Below are positions 9,522 to 19,518 of a DNA stretch of 64,000 nucleotides, piece after piece. Below the pieces are notes generated by a model that was not told the DNA's origin, ran no database searches, and saw nothing but the letters and a program-made list of their open reading frames with translations. Position 1 is the stretch's first letter, and each line of letters opens with the position of its first letter. The position numbers and the translations under genes were made by a program. The DNA lies in NCBI RefSeq assembly GCF_000011565.2, contig NC_005861.2, positions 2,374,913-2,438,912 of the forward strand, read 5' to 3'. This DNA is from Candidatus Protochlamydia amoebophila UWE25 (GTDB lineage: Bacteria; Chlamydiota; Chlamydiia; Chlamydiales; Parachlamydiaceae).

Positions 9522-9665
9522 TTAATGATCAGGGTCCTCCTCATGAAATATCTGATATTTGATCGACTCAGAGTCATCAAATTGTCCTTTTCTCGAATAG
9601 TAAATGTAAACAGCTAATCCTGTTAAAGAAGCTGCAATTGAGCTCATAATTGTCCAAAAAAGCAT
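9522..9665 (-). CDS. ccoS: CcoS-like cbb3 oxidase maturation protein, 47 aa
   Basis: This very short gene starts with ATG at 9665, with GGATAGGG just upstream. The product opens with MLFWTIMSSIAASLTGLAVYI (one membrane helix), then YSRKGQFDDSESIKYQIF and HEEDPDH. CcoS proteins are 45-70 aa with one helix followed by GQFDDLEG and a DD/DE end, so length, helix and the GQFDD signature all match. CcoS is needed to insert haem and copper into CcoN. Its place upstream of ccoN supports the assignment. The other assembly factors CcoG, CcoH and CcoI are not in the window. Confidence 0.85.
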   Translation of the reverse strand: MLFWTIMSSIAASLTGLAVYIYYSRKGQFDDSESIKYQIFHEEDPDH

Positions 9666-10454
9666 TTTTTTACCCTATCCAAGAAATGAATAATTCATGA
9701 CGCTCAATCGTCACAGCGTGCATTAGGCATTTTTTAGCAACAAAACCACAACGAATTCAAAGGTCATCCTCTTTTAACTCGCTGTAATCCATCTAGGTTA
9801 AATTTCCTTCATTTATCAAAGCTGGTCTATAATAATTGACTGCTAAACGCAAACTCTCTTCTCTTGCCTCTAAATTGAGTTTATTAACAGGAATATGTTT
9901 TAAACAATTATTAAGACCAAAACATCAACAAAGCCATTACCTGTTAGACAAGGAGTTCCCTCAAAAACAGGCAAAATATAGCATTGTAGACATCGATTTG
10001 CTTGTTCACAGACCACTTAAACGGTATAATTATTCTTTAATAAATTTTCATGCATGATAAGAATAGCAATCTAACAAACTTCTTGGTTTTTAAAAAGTTT
10101 ATTTCATAGATAAATTTTAAAATTAAAAAGATCAATATGGGAACGAATAAATAGGGATAAAGTTCGCAAGGCTGCATTTTTCATTTAATTCTTACGAATT
10201 TCCAAAAAAATTAGACTTAAGTGAATCAACCTATAAAAAAATTTAAGTAAGGGGTGAAATTACCAGAGAAACTCTTTTTTCTAAAAACTTTTTCAAAGAG
10301 TAGATTTTAAGAAAAACACGCTTTATGATCATGAGAAGAATTGAGTAAAATTTACTAAAGAAAAAAATCATAAAGATGCCTTTTTTTAATATTAATCGTA
10401 TTTCTTGGATTTAATTAAACAATGAAGAGAACAATAAATTTATTTTGAGGGCTT
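9666..10454. other. 789-bp region with decayed coding sequence
   Basis: On the minus strand between about 9690 and 10020 there are readable peptide runs interrupted by stops and frame changes (for example GNGFVDVLVL and LEAREESLRLAVNYYRPAL). This suggests a dead gene upstream of ccoS. I cannot name its family. The rest is AT-rich spacer before the HD-domain gene. Confidence 0.4.
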
Positions 10455-11060
10455 ATGAATCAATTTCGTCAAATTGTCAATTTACTCAATGAAATTGGAA
10501 TGCTTGCACAAATTCCTCGATCTGGTTTCGCTTTTTTAGGGACGGGGAAACAATCTATTGCTGAACATAGCTATCGAGTCTCTTTAGTTGCTCATGCCCT
10601 TGCCCATCTTATGGGCGGCCCCATCGATAGATATAAACTAGTCATGATGTGTTTATTACATGATTTACCAGAATCACGCATTGGCGATCTTAACTACGTT
10701 CAAAAAAAATATGTCACCCCCAATATTTCTAAAGCTCTTCACGATTTATCCAATGAATCTGTTTTAGGACCAGAAATAGTCAATTGGATTGAAGAGTATG
10801 AAAAAGGGGAATCCTTAGAAGCTCAAATCGCTCATGATGCCGATCAAATTGAGTTTCTTCTAGTCTTAAAAAGAGAACAAGAACTAGGTCATCAAAAAGC
10901 TTTAGAATGGTTTCAAAGAGTCAGGCAACGTATTAAAACAAAGGTTGGTATAAAATTGGTTGAAACTATTTTAGAAACATCTACCGATCAGTGGTGGATA
11001 AAAAACCCGGATGACCCACATTGGATAGATGGAGGGAAAAAACCACACATACACTCTTAA
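10455..11060 (+). CDS. HD-domain phosphohydrolase, YfbR/HDDC2-like nucleotidase
   Basis: The 201-residue protein has the HD-superfamily metal-binding set: H38 in IAEHSYRV, H69-D70 in LLHDLPESRIGD, and the Asp of AHDADQIEF near 128-130. The spacing and the E-S-R-I-G-D sequence after HD match the YfbR/HDDC2 group, which act as 5'-deoxynucleotidases. Likely role: removing phosphate from nucleoside monophosphates in the cytoplasm. An AGGGCTT sequence lies just before the ATG. It is a single gene convergent with the methyltransferase at 11133. The substrate is inferred from family, not from residues seen here. Confidence 0.85.
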   Translation: MNQFRQIVNLLNEIGMLAQIPRSGFAFLGTGKQSIAEHSYRVSLVAHALAHLMGGPIDRYKLVMMCLLHDLPESRIGDLNYVQKKYVTPNISKALHDLSNESVLGPEIVNWIEEYEKGESLEAQIAHDADQIEFLLVLKREQELGHQKALEWFQRVRQRIKTKVGIKLVETILETSTDQWWIKNPDDPHWIDGGKKPHIHS

Positions 11061-11132
11061 GTACTGTTTTGAAGTTAAACTGATAAACTTCAGAGTTCAT
11101 TCATTTGATTAACGAATTAATTATTTGTTTGT

Positions 11133-12305
11133 TTACCCACTAGTTTCGCCAAATAACTCTTTTTGGAAACGCTGTTCTAAAGAAGGGATAATATTTAACA
11201 TCTCTTTAAAAATTCGGTATTTTTCCAGGACTTGTTGGGATTGGGTGGAATAAGTTTGCTTAATTGCTCGAATGAGTAAGTTTTTGGGAGTATGCTCTAC
11301 ATCGATAAACTCTATAATTTGCGTTTGATAACCTAAAGCCTCTAGCAATTGCACACGAGCAGCATCTGTAGCTAATGCGGCAAAACGCTCTTTTAAAATT
11401 CCATGTTTTAGAAGAGGGTCAAGTGCCTCATTTTTCACTTGTCGAAACAGCTCATGCTGACAACATGGAACGCTCAAAATGACTTTAGCACCCCATCGCA
11501 CTGCTTTTTCTAGAGCGGCATCAGTGGCAGTATCGCAAGCATGTAACGAAATGACAAAATCCACTGGTTGGTGAATATTGAAATGATTGACATCTCCGAC
11601 ATTAAACTTTAAATGCTCGGCATATCCCAATTTGTGAGCAAGTTGATTACAAAATTCAATCACATCTTTTTTAAGGTCGACCCCATGCATTTGAACGAAG
11701 TATCCTTTGCATACTTTTAAAAAGTAAAAAAGAGAAAATGTTAAATAGGCTTTTCCACAACCAAAATCTACAATATGGATGGGTAAAGAGGGATTAAAAT
11801 GACAAATTATATCATTGACCATTTCTAAAAAGCGGTTAATTTGCCGAAATTTATCTTGCTTTTGTGGATAAATTTTTCCTTGCTGATTCATAATTCCTAA
11901 TTCAATAAGAAAAGAAATAGGAACTCCTTCTTCTAAAAGATAGTTTTTGGAGCGATTATGAGATAGGGAAAGAGACGATTTAGTCGGTGGTTTTTTAAGT
12001 ATCGTTAAATGCTTTTTTTTACTAACCAAGATATGGTAATCTGCAGATGCTGTGTACAAAAAAGTTTGTCTAAAATGAGGAATCATTTCTCTTAAATATT
12101 TAAGAGCTTCTTGTGTAAAATAATTTTGGTGCGCCGCTTTATCTTCTAATTGTGTAGTCAATTGATAAGCAATTTGCCCTTTAATTAGTAAAGGACGCAA
12201 CATCATTTTTTGTTTTTCTTTTACGAAAGGGGAACTCAAAGTTCCCATTACTAATTCTTGCCGATCTAAAATTTCTTTTAAAAGAGAATCTAAGTCAATA
12301 GACAT
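11133..12305 (-). CDS. SAM-dependent methyltransferase, METTL25/COG0500-like
   Basis: The central part carries the class I methyltransferase fold: motif I IVDFGCGKAYLTFSLFYFL, an acidic strand end MHGVDLKKDVIEFC, and VISLHACDTATDAAL followed by SVPCCQHEL. The SLHACD...PCCQHEL pair is characteristic of a subgroup related to eukaryotic METTL25/RRNAD1 proteins, thought to modify RNA or translation proteins. The 150-residue N-terminal region is helical and of unknown role. It lies 8 bp downstream of the transaldolase-family gene, so the two are probably co-transcribed. The substrate cannot be told from sequence. Confidence 0.8.
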   Translation of the reverse strand: MSIDLDSLLKEILDRQELVMGTLSSPFVKEKQKMMLRPLLIKGQIAYQLTTQLEDKAAHQNYFTQEALKYLREMIPHFRQTFLYTASADYHILVSKKKHLTILKKPPTKSSLSLSHNRSKNYLLEEGVPISFLIELGIMNQQGKIYPQKQDKFRQINRFLEMVNDIICHFNPSLPIHIVDFGCGKAYLTFSLFYFLKVCKGYFVQMHGVDLKKDVIEFCNQLAHKLGYAEHLKFNVGDVNHFNIHQPVDFVISLHACDTATDAALEKAVRWGAKVILSVPCCQHELFRQVKNEALDPLLKHGILKERFAALATDAARVQLLEALGYQTQIIEFIDVEHTPKNLLIRAIKQTYSTQSQQVLEKYRIFKEMLNIIPSLEQRFQKELFGETSG

Positions 12306-12313
12306 GTAAGTCC

Positions 12314-12985
12314 CTAATTAAAAAAAGAAGTTGGTACATGTTCCCACTCATCAGCAAATTGATGAACTCCTTCTACAGTTGGGGAGTAATCTTCAATCAT
12401 TTTTTCAAATAAATCATCTTTAAGGGTAACACCATAAATTCCGATTTCTGCACATTTGATGACTTGGTCAACAGAATTTAAAGAGGCTCCCATAATTTTA
12501 GTTTGCAGTTGATACTGCTGAAACGTCTTTGTCAGCGACTCTAACATTGGCCAAGGATTTTCTCCTAATTTTTCTATCCGACTAATATAAGGAGCCACAT
12601 AATTAGCTCCAGCAAGAGCAGCCATCAATGCTTGACGAGGATGGAAAATTACTGTTGCCATTGTAGGAATCCCTTGCCTAGCTAAAAGGTGTAAAGCTTC
12701 TAATCCATTTTTAGTCAAAGGAACTTTAACAATAATTCGATTAGAAAAAGAATAAAGCATCTGCCCTTGCTGCAACATGTCATTTGTCTCTTGAGAAATT
12801 ACTTGGACTGTGACAGGTCCTTCTTGATAGTGAAGCAAGTCTTCTAAAATGCTTTCCATATCTTTTTTAGCTTGAGCAATTAAACTGGGATTGGTGGTAA
12901 TACCAGATAAAATACCTACACGAACAGCTTTTTGAATAGTTTTAACATTAGTTGTATCAAGCCAAATTTCCATTGGATTCCTCAT
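12314..12985 (-). CDS. Transaldolase/fructose-6-phosphate aldolase family protein
   Basis: The 223-residue barrel begins with MEIWLDTTNV, then GITTNPSLIA, the classic N-terminal signature of the short TalC/MipB class. The Schiff-base lysine is in IIVKVPLT (about K87). GANYVAPYISRIEKLGE and KIMGASLNSVDQV are further family motifs. These enzymes move a dihydroxyacetone unit between sugar phosphates (transaldolase), or split fructose-6-phosphate. Small transaldolases and aldolases cannot be separated here. The GAGGAATCC sequence lies inside the first codons and points to the second Met (12973) as the true start. First gene of a two-gene unit with the methyltransferase. Confidence 0.88.
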   Translation of the reverse strand: MRNPMEIWLDTTNVKTIQKAVRVGILSGITTNPSLIAQAKKDMESILEDLLHYQEGPVTVQVISQETNDMLQQGQMLYSFSNRIIVKVPLTKNGLEALHLLARQGIPTMATVIFHPRQALMAALAGANYVAPYISRIEKLGENPWPMLESLTKTFQQYQLQTKIMGASLNSVDQVIKCAEIGIYGVTLKDDLFEKMIEDYSPTVEGVHQFADEWEHVPTSFFN

Positions 12986-13211
12986 TTATCCATTAAGGAT
13001 AAAAAACTATAGATTTATTATTGGGAAAATTACATTTATACATAATCGCTCAAGCTACATTTTTTTGGCGAAAAAATATACACATATCTCAGAATTTGAT
13101 AGTTATACTTGGAAAACTACTATTTTTGTGAATCAATAGAATGCCATAAAGAATTTAATGTAACATAAAGGTGTAATTAGGCAAAGAAAGGGAAACACGC
13201 TCTCTTTCTGT

Positions 13212-15566
13212 TTACTCCGTTTTATGTTTCTCTTTGTTTAACGAATATTCAATAAATTGTTCTAAGATAATTTGAAATTTTTTGACATAATCTACTGTGT
13301 CTACTCTTTTTTCATATTGATTAAGGGCGTGTACAGACCATTCTCGATAAAGAACCGGGTTTTCAATCAGGCGGCATGCTAATTCAATGTAATCGTCTAC
13401 TCGACCCGTTTTAACGACATAATCAATACCAAAGTAAGTTGCTGCATAACGAGCCTGTTGAGGTCCATTTTCTTCGTACATAGAAACAACTGGGCATCCA
13501 GCTGCCATCGCATCTAATAGGGCTAACCCACTGCCGAAAGGAAATTCATTGAGATAAAGTTCCATTGAGCGAGCATATTGACTTGGATTGGAATGTGTGC
13601 CAAGAAAAAACAACTTATCTTTGACACCATATTGATCTAAAATTTCTTTCCATTTTTCTTGTTTTGTAACCTCTCCAATTGGTGCATAGATAGCTTTCGG
13701 ACATTTTTTCAATATTTTAGCAATCGCATGCAACATTTCTTCAGACACTCGAGTATCCAAATGATGAGAAATGGTTGTTAACACAAAACTATCCTTAGGT
13801 AAACCAAGCTCTTCTTTAGAAAAAGGTTTTTCATTCCATCCTTGGCGAACATTAATAGAAAAAGGGAGAACACAACTTTCCATCCCTTGTAAGCGAAATT
13901 TTTCGCGATTTTGCACGTAAGCTTCTTCCGTACTCAAAATAACTAAATCAAAGCATGGGAATAAAGGAAGAGTTCCATGATCAAATAAAACGCGAATGGG
14001 GACAGAAGTTGAACTACTAATTAAACTATTTAATTCATCAGGTCCATGAAAAATAACGACATCAATGGACTGCTGTTCTAAAAAATCCAGAGCCTCTTTC
14101 ACGGTCAATTCATACGTAGGCGAATCGGGATCAATAGCAACCTTTACACCCAATTGTTTGAAATGATTCAAAGTTAAATTGCCTCTAATAACAGAAGAGC
14201 CAGAATGGTAAGAGTTGATTGGATAACTTAGTAAATGCTCGGCTAGTCTTTCTGTACTAAAGATTGAAAGGTTAAACCATTTTTGATCTGTAAATGTACA
14301 GATTGTTGTTAAAAGCTTTGAAGGGGCATGTCCACCATCTACTATTTGAGGAACGATATGAGCAAGTTTAATTTTTTGATTGGGTTGAAATTTTTTAACT
14401 TTCCTTTGAGTCATTCTTTCTTGAATAACTTCTTGCAAGTAGTTTCTTGTTAAAGGACCTAAATCAGCCCCTAACGGAATAGCTCCTTTATGAGGATCAT
14501 ACCATTGTCGTAATCCTTGCTCAATACCCAAGGCAACGGCACGATTTGTTCCATATCGATGAGATTCCATATCAAAAACAAATTTTTTACCTAAAGCATA
14601 TAACCCATTGCCTTGCTCCGTATCTCGCTTAAGTAATTCTTTTGATTGAATTAAACATGCTTTAAGGGCTATTTCAAGAGCTGGAAAAAACTTTTCTATT
14701 TGTGGATTAGGCACCATCTCAATCAAATCGAAAGAATCGTTTTGCTCCCAAAGCAAATGTTGGCTTAAAAATTGTTGATGAGGATAGATATCTAAAACAT
14801 AGAGATAAACATGCTCTCTCATAAATATTTCATGGATGTCTTCAAATTGCAAAATTTGAAATAAATGAGAAACTGTTGGAAAAATGATCAAACATTTTTT
14901 AGAACAATACGTTTGTAGAAAAGAATGATAATCAAATCCTTCAACAGGTTCTAAAAATATTAAAGGCCAGCCTGAAATATTTTTTTGTTTGGGGTTGATT
15001 TTCAAAGAATAAGAAAAACAATGCCAAGGCTGTTTATATACCGTCAAATTTTCACCCAGTGATTGGATAAAAGTTGATTTAACTTGCTTTAATCTTTCCC
15101 ATCCTTTTAAAACCACCAATTTTTTACTAAATAAAGTCTGAATTTGCAATGGAAAGCTTTTAAGTAGTTCTTCTAGCGGAAATTCCTGAGATAAAATTCC
15201 TTTATGAATCCATTGAAAAAATGTCTTCAATTGGGGAGGACAATGCTCATCAAGACTCGAAGGATTAGAAAAAAAAGTAAATAAGTCATATTCAAGACGA
15301 ATGCATTCTAAAAAACGTTCTCCTAAAAACTTTAAAGAGGGATATTCTTGGCATAAAGACTCTAAAACTAAAAAAGTAGCTTTAAATTCTAATGCGCCTT
15401 TAAACACTGCCGCATCAACAAAATTAACAAAATAAAAAAAGACTCGATCTTTCGAAAATAAATCATCATAAGCAATCATCGGAGAAGGTAAAATTAATCG
15501 TAAAGCTTCTGTTTTTGATTCCTGCTCATACAAATCTATAAATTGATCTAATAAATCTTTAATCAT
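13212..15566 (-). CDS. Large glycosyltransferase, GT41/OGT-like catalytic region
   Basis: The 784-residue protein has a helical N-terminal half without recognisable TPR consensus and a C-terminal GT-B glycosyltransferase. From about residue 400 a HIVPQIVDGGHAPSK segment opens the first Rossmann half. The second half has LPKDSFVLTTISHHLD, then a conserved block FPFGSGLALLDAMAAGCPVVSM, the nucleotide-sugar binding region also seen in OGT/HMW1C relatives. Likely role: sugar transfer to proteins or surface polymers; donor and acceptor unknown. It is monocistronic with 200-300 bp spacers on both sides. Other GT4-type enzymes share the last motif, so the exact family is uncertain. Confidence 0.75.
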   Translation of the reverse strand: MIKDLLDQFIDLYEQESKTEALRLILPSPMIAYDDLFSKDRVFFYFVNFVDAAVFKGALEFKATFLVLESLCQEYPSLKFLGERFLECIRLEYDLFTFFSNPSSLDEHCPPQLKTFFQWIHKGILSQEFPLEELLKSFPLQIQTLFSKKLVVLKGWERLKQVKSTFIQSLGENLTVYKQPWHCFSYSLKINPKQKNISGWPLIFLEPVEGFDYHSFLQTYCSKKCLIIFPTVSHLFQILQFEDIHEIFMREHVYLYVLDIYPHQQFLSQHLLWEQNDSFDLIEMVPNPQIEKFFPALEIALKACLIQSKELLKRDTEQGNGLYALGKKFVFDMESHRYGTNRAVALGIEQGLRQWYDPHKGAIPLGADLGPLTRNYLQEVIQERMTQRKVKKFQPNQKIKLAHIVPQIVDGGHAPSKLLTTICTFTDQKWFNLSIFSTERLAEHLLSYPINSYHSGSSVIRGNLTLNHFKQLGVKVAIDPDSPTYELTVKEALDFLEQQSIDVVIFHGPDELNSLISSSTSVPIRVLFDHGTLPLFPCFDLVILSTEEAYVQNREKFRLQGMESCVLPFSINVRQGWNEKPFSKEELGLPKDSFVLTTISHHLDTRVSEEMLHAIAKILKKCPKAIYAPIGEVTKQEKWKEILDQYGVKDKLFFLGTHSNPSQYARSMELYLNEFPFGSGLALLDAMAAGCPVVSMYEENGPQQARYAATYFGIDYVVKTGRVDDYIELACRLIENPVLYREWSVHALNQYEKRVDTVDYVKKFQIILEQFIEYSLNKEKHKTE

Positions 15567-15785
15567 CCTAATCCTAAAATCGAGTTATTATGGCCTAATT
15601 TTCACTCATAGCATTTATTTGAATAAGCAGCACTCAATTTGACAACGATTTCATTGTTTAAGGAAAGGCCACTACTTTTCATTCTGAGATTAAAGCTTAG
15701 TTAAGGAAAATTGAATCGGATAAGGAAAATAAAAAAAATGAAAATCTAAGATTAAAATTTTGATAAAAAAATTGAGCTTAAAATA

Positions 15786-15812
15786 AAGCCCATCAAATGC
15801 TTTGATGGGCTT
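15786..15812 (-). terminator. Rho-independent terminator
   Basis: AAGCCCATCAAA pairs perfectly with TTTGATGGGCTT across a 3-nt loop. On the minus strand it is followed by TATTTTAA. It lies 30 bp after the stop of the polyproline gene at 15841. Confidence 0.85.
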
Positions 15813-15840
15813 AAAAAATTAGATTTCAAAAATTTGAGGC

Positions 15841-17445
15841 CTATTCATCGCTATCTTTTGGTTTTAGCCGATTTACATTAAAAGTCTCTCCCTCATTAGC
15901 CTTAAATTGTGACTTGTCATTAGTTTCAGCTTTTTTTAATCTACCCATTTGTTGGGCAATTTCATTACTTTCTGGAGCAGTGGCTTGTTTTGGAGGAGTA
16001 CTTCTTAATTTAGCTCTTCTAATTCCTTCTAGATCAATTCCCTGTGGTTGTTGAGGTGCGGCTGCTTCTTTGGCTGCAGCTTTTTTATTTGGATCAAATG
16101 GGTCAGGCTTATATTGAGGTTCTACCCCATTGTCGCCCATATATTTTTTATTTCCATGTTTACCATTTAATCGATGATTAAGTAGCACGACAAAACCATT
16201 TACGCCTTTAAGTCTTATAAATGAGTTCCATTGATCCGAATGTTTTCCGAATTCTTCGGCCATTTTTCCACTAGAAATTGTAGCCCAATTGGCAAAAATA
16301 TCATCTAATAAAGCTTTATTTGCCTGGTATCTAGGATATAATACAGCGTCATCTTCTGGAGGTACTTTACCTCCAAAATATTGACCTAAAACGAACTTAA
16401 TTTCATGATTAGTCAATTTTTTTGCGTGTTGAATAAAATCTGGATTATAAGCTGGAACATCAGGATTTTGAAGATTCAAAGCAGGAACAGCTGCAGCTGT
16501 TCCTTCAAGCTCTTTATATTTTTTTTCTATTTCCAAATCTAACTTCTTAGCGTACTCAGGCATCGTTGCTCTTAATTCACGAGCTATGCTTTCAAGAGCT
16601 TTAAGTTCACCTTTAATTTCATTAGCATTCGATGGAGGCGTAAATTTAAAAAGAGAAGTGGGATTCGCCCTTTCTTTTAAAAGTCTGTCTAGTCTACGTT
16701 CTTGACCTATGTTATGCGATTCTTGAGGTGATAACTTTGGCACAGCTACTTTCGGTTGAGCTAAACCGCCGCCAGGAGGTGGAGGAGGAACACCCATTCC
16801 CGGAGGGGGTGGAGGGGGTGGAATGTTACCAGGAGGAGGGGGAGGAGCGGGAGGTATATCTGTATTTAGGACAGGAGGCGCCGTTGGAATATCTGTGTTA
16901 AGTAAAGGTGTGGGATCTTCTGAAGGAGGAGGATCTCCAGCTTTAATATCTGAAGTCAAATGACTAGCTTTAACGTCTGCATAAGGAGAAGCTAAATGTG
17001 AAGTCTTTTGATCTGAAGAATTTGTATCCGCAAATTGTTGCATTTCCTTTGCCACGTTTTTAATAATATTTTTCAACGCTTTTAAATCTTGAGATTCTGT
17101 TATTAATTTTGCGTATTCCTTATTATTAAAAATTGATTTAATCAACCCTTTTAAACCTGTCGTTTGCTCTTCAATATGTTTCATCCGCTTATCGATAGAA
17201 CTTTTCAAATTTTTAACTTCGCTAAACTGTAAAATTTGTTTATTATTACTTATAAAATGTGCAACTTCTAAATAAACAATTCTTTCTGTTTCAGTATTTG
17301 GAGTAGATTTATCTTCTTTTGATAGGTTAACAAATTGTCTTCCTTCATGCTCCACCATCCCTAAAGTTTGCCCTTTAACAATAGATTGGCTAATCACATC
17401 GATTTGTTGATTAACAAAAGACCTATCAGGAATAGAATTATTCAT
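15841..17445 (-). CDS. Polyproline protein with WH2-like stretch, candidate actin effector
   Basis: The 534-residue product has a helical N-terminal region (1-170), a proline-rich region (about 172-227) with PPPPPGNIPPPPPPPGMG-type runs like those in formin FH1 and WASP proteins, a central domain of unknown fold (about 230-440), and near residue 469 GIDLEGIRRAKLRSTPP. The last resembles the WH2 actin-binding helix plus LKKV-type strand found in WASP and in chlamydial TARP. Profilin binds polyproline and WH2 binds actin monomers, so I infer a secreted actin nucleator or organiser. There is no signal peptide, as expected for a type III substrate. The WH2 match is short and lacks a perfect LKKV. 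Confidence 0.65.
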   Translation of the reverse strand: MNNSIPDRSFVNQQIDVISQSIVKGQTLGMVEHEGRQFVNLSKEDKSTPNTETERIVYLEVAHFISNNKQILQFSEVKNLKSSIDKRMKHIEEQTTGLKGLIKSIFNNKEYAKLITESQDLKALKNIIKNVAKEMQQFADTNSSDQKTSHLASPYADVKASHLTSDIKAGDPPPSEDPTPLLNTDIPTAPPVLNTDIPPAPPPPPGNIPPPPPPPGMGVPPPPPGGGLAQPKVAVPKLSPQESHNIGQERRLDRLLKERANPTSLFKFTPPSNANEIKGELKALESIARELRATMPEYAKKLDLEIEKKYKELEGTAAAVPALNLQNPDVPAYNPDFIQHAKKLTNHEIKFVLGQYFGGKVPPEDDAVLYPRYQANKALLDDIFANWATISSGKMAEEFGKHSDQWNSFIRLKGVNGFVVLLNHRLNGKHGNKKYMGDNGVEPQYKPDPFDPNKKAAAKEAAAPQQPQGIDLEGIRRAKLRSTPPKQATAPESNEIAQQMGRLKKAETNDKSQFKANEGETFNVNRLKPKDSDE

Positions 17446-17602
17446 AAATCTCTCCTTAATTAGATTTAATTTATAAATTAATTATAACAATTAAATATTA
17501 AGATTAATTTAATTAATTAAATATTTTAATAATTTTAATTAATAGATCTGTTATTAATTTTATTAAGCAAAATTCATGCCAATTCAATAAGTTTTTAGAG
17601 AA

Positions 17603-18331
17603 TCAGATAGGTTTAAAGATTTCTATCTGACTATGGGGAGAAAAAAAAGCATGGAAGGAATGATTACAGGGAAGAAAGTTTGAATAAAGACTGTTGGAAG
17701 GAGAAAATTCTAAAATTTTTATTAGCGAATACTTAAAGGGAGAGTGATAAACAAATCCTTTTTTTAAAAGAGATTGTTTTAAAGTATAAACCACATAACG
17801 CTCTAGCAAAAAAAATTCAAGGCTATCGGGTTCAGCAAATATATCATGGGACCTTAATGAATTTTGCCAAGAGAGTAAAGGATGCTTCTCTTGGTGAACC
17901 ATCAAAGTAGACTTCTCAGAGTTTCGAAGAATTTCCATTTTAGTATAGTGATAGGGCAAGGTCAAAAACTGCTTGGCTAATTCTACAACTAGTTTTTGAT
18001 CAGCTAATAAAGAATAAAACCAGATACCCGGAACTCTATTTTGATCGTAAACATATGTTTGAATATTTAAAGCTAAAAAGTTTTCAAACCGAGGTGAGAA
18101 AAAAAAAGATTTCAATTTCGCTTCTTCCACTTTAAAAGCTTGAATACCCATGTAAGCCTTTCCTTGAAAAGTATCTACGAATAACTCTTCAGGCAGCGTC
18201 TTTTGTATCTCTTTTGGATCACATTCCCAGTTCACAAAAAGGATATCACTCCATTTTTGATCCATCAAAGAAACTTGATTATTGGGATAGTTTTGGACTC
18301 GTAAACGATCATCAAGGGTAGGTTTGGTCAT
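17603..18331 (-). CDS. DUF2071 / YqjF-family protein
   Basis: The 242-residue protein carries the pattern of the YqjF/DUF2071 family: MDQKWSDILFVNWECDPKEIQKTLPEEL at the N-terminus, then GKAYMGIQAF, LALNIQTYVY and GIWFYSLLAD. The family has an acetoacetate-decarboxylase-like fold and no proven reaction. The C-terminal part, ending in HAFFSPHSQIEIFKPI, resembles other members. No signal peptide or membrane segment. It stands alone between the polyproline gene and dusB. Family assignment is fairly secure; the role is unknown. Confidence 0.8.
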   Translation of the reverse strand: MTKPTLDDRLRVQNYPNNQVSLMDQKWSDILFVNWECDPKEIQKTLPEELFVDTFQGKAYMGIQAFKVEEAKLKSFFFSPRFENFLALNIQTYVYDQNRVPGIWFYSLLADQKLVVELAKQFLTLPYHYTKMEILRNSEKSTLMVHQEKHPLLSWQNSLRSHDIFAEPDSLEFFLLERYVVYTLKQSLLKKGFVYHSPFKYSLIKILEFSPSNSLYSNFLPCNHSFHAFFSPHSQIEIFKPI

Positions 18332-18483
18332 AAAGTGGCAAATGAAAGGTTTGAAAAATTTAGGTAGGACTGTTTAAAAAAACATTTAATTGTCCCTTCT
18401 TCAGCAAGCTAAAAAATAGTTTTTGCAATTTGAGTCAATTTTCCTAAGCTCTGCTAAATCTCTTATGCATGAACGTTTCTTAA

Positions 18484-19518
18484 TTAAGCACAACAATCAA
18501 CTTTTTGAGTTTGAGCTATGTCTTCACTTTCAGTCGAATCACCTAAGGGGAAATCCAAAATTAAATTTTTAATGACTTCCACGTCAGAAGCTTTGCTAAT
18601 CAATTCTCGAAACAGCCTTGTTCCAGATGATTTTTTTAAATACCAACAACCGACTCGGCGCATATCTATACACACCCGTTGATCGGGATGATAATGTAAT
18701 GTCTCTAAGAAATGTTGGTAAAGAGCTTGCCGGCAATCTTCCAACGAATGACAAATAGCAGTTTTTCCTTCTAAATAACGTAGAATGTCTTGAACAATCC
18801 AAGGCTGTCCCAACGTTCCCCTTGCCACTAAAACGGCATCACATCCTGTTTCACAAAACATTTTTGCTGCCGATGGACCATCTAAAACATCACCATTTCC
18901 AATAATCTTAATCGATTTAGCGGCTAATTTTCCTCGCTTAATATATTCCCAATTAGCTGGTCCACGATATCCTTGCTGGCGCGTCCGCCCATGAATACAA
19001 ATTGCTTGGGCTCCCGCTTGTTCCACTATTTGAACAATATTCTCAACTTGAATCTGTTGCTCGTCCCATCCAGCTCTGATTTTTACAGTCACGGGAATTT
19101 TGACGGCCGACACCATATTACACACGATCTCGCCAATTAATTCAGGCGTTTTTAATAATCCCGACCCACTTCCATCTTTTGTAATTTTGTCAACTGGACA
19201 ACCGCAATTCAAATCAACAATGTCAAATCCTAATTCTTCGATAATTTTAGCTGCTTGTCCTGCAATTGAGGGCTTACTTCCACATAATTGCCCTCCAATC
19301 GGATGCATATTTGCTGCGTAGTCTAAAATATGATATGTATGCGGATCGTGGCGAATCAAAGCATCCATCTTTACCATTTCGCAATACATTAATCCTGGTT
19401 TATATTGAGCAGACATTTTACGAAATGGAAAATCAGAACACCCAGCTAAAGGTGCATAAAAAATTCGATTAGGAAGCTTTTTAGAGCCAATTTGAATAGG
19501 AGCTAAATATTGTTTCAT
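18484..19518 (-). CDS. dusB: tRNA-dihydrouridine synthase
   Basis: Dus enzymes reduce uridines in the tRNA D-loop using FMN and NADPH. The 344-residue protein has the FMN-binding start RIFYAPLAGCSDFPFRKM, the catalytic Cys in DLNCGCPVDKITKDGSGS, KIRAGWDE, CIHGRTRQQGYRGPANW, IGNGDV and a DAVLVARGTLGQPWI block. These fit the DusB subgroup. The ATG overlaps the yggT stop as TAATG, so the pair is translationally coupled. The last 20 residues are acidic and variable. Confidence 0.93.
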   Translation of the reverse strand: MKQYLAPIQIGSKKLPNRIFYAPLAGCSDFPFRKMSAQYKPGLMYCEMVKMDALIRHDPHTYHILDYAANMHPIGGQLCGSKPSIAGQAAKIIEELGFDIVDLNCGCPVDKITKDGSGSGLLKTPELIGEIVCNMVSAVKIPVTVKIRAGWDEQQIQVENIVQIVEQAGAQAICIHGRTRQQGYRGPANWEYIKRGKLAAKSIKIIGNGDVLDGPSAAKMFCETGCDAVLVARGTLGQPWIVQDILRYLEGKTAICHSLEDCRQALYQHFLETLHYHPDQRVCIDMRRVGCWYLKKSSGTRLFRELISKASDVEVIKNLILDFPLGDSTESEDIAQTQKVDCCA

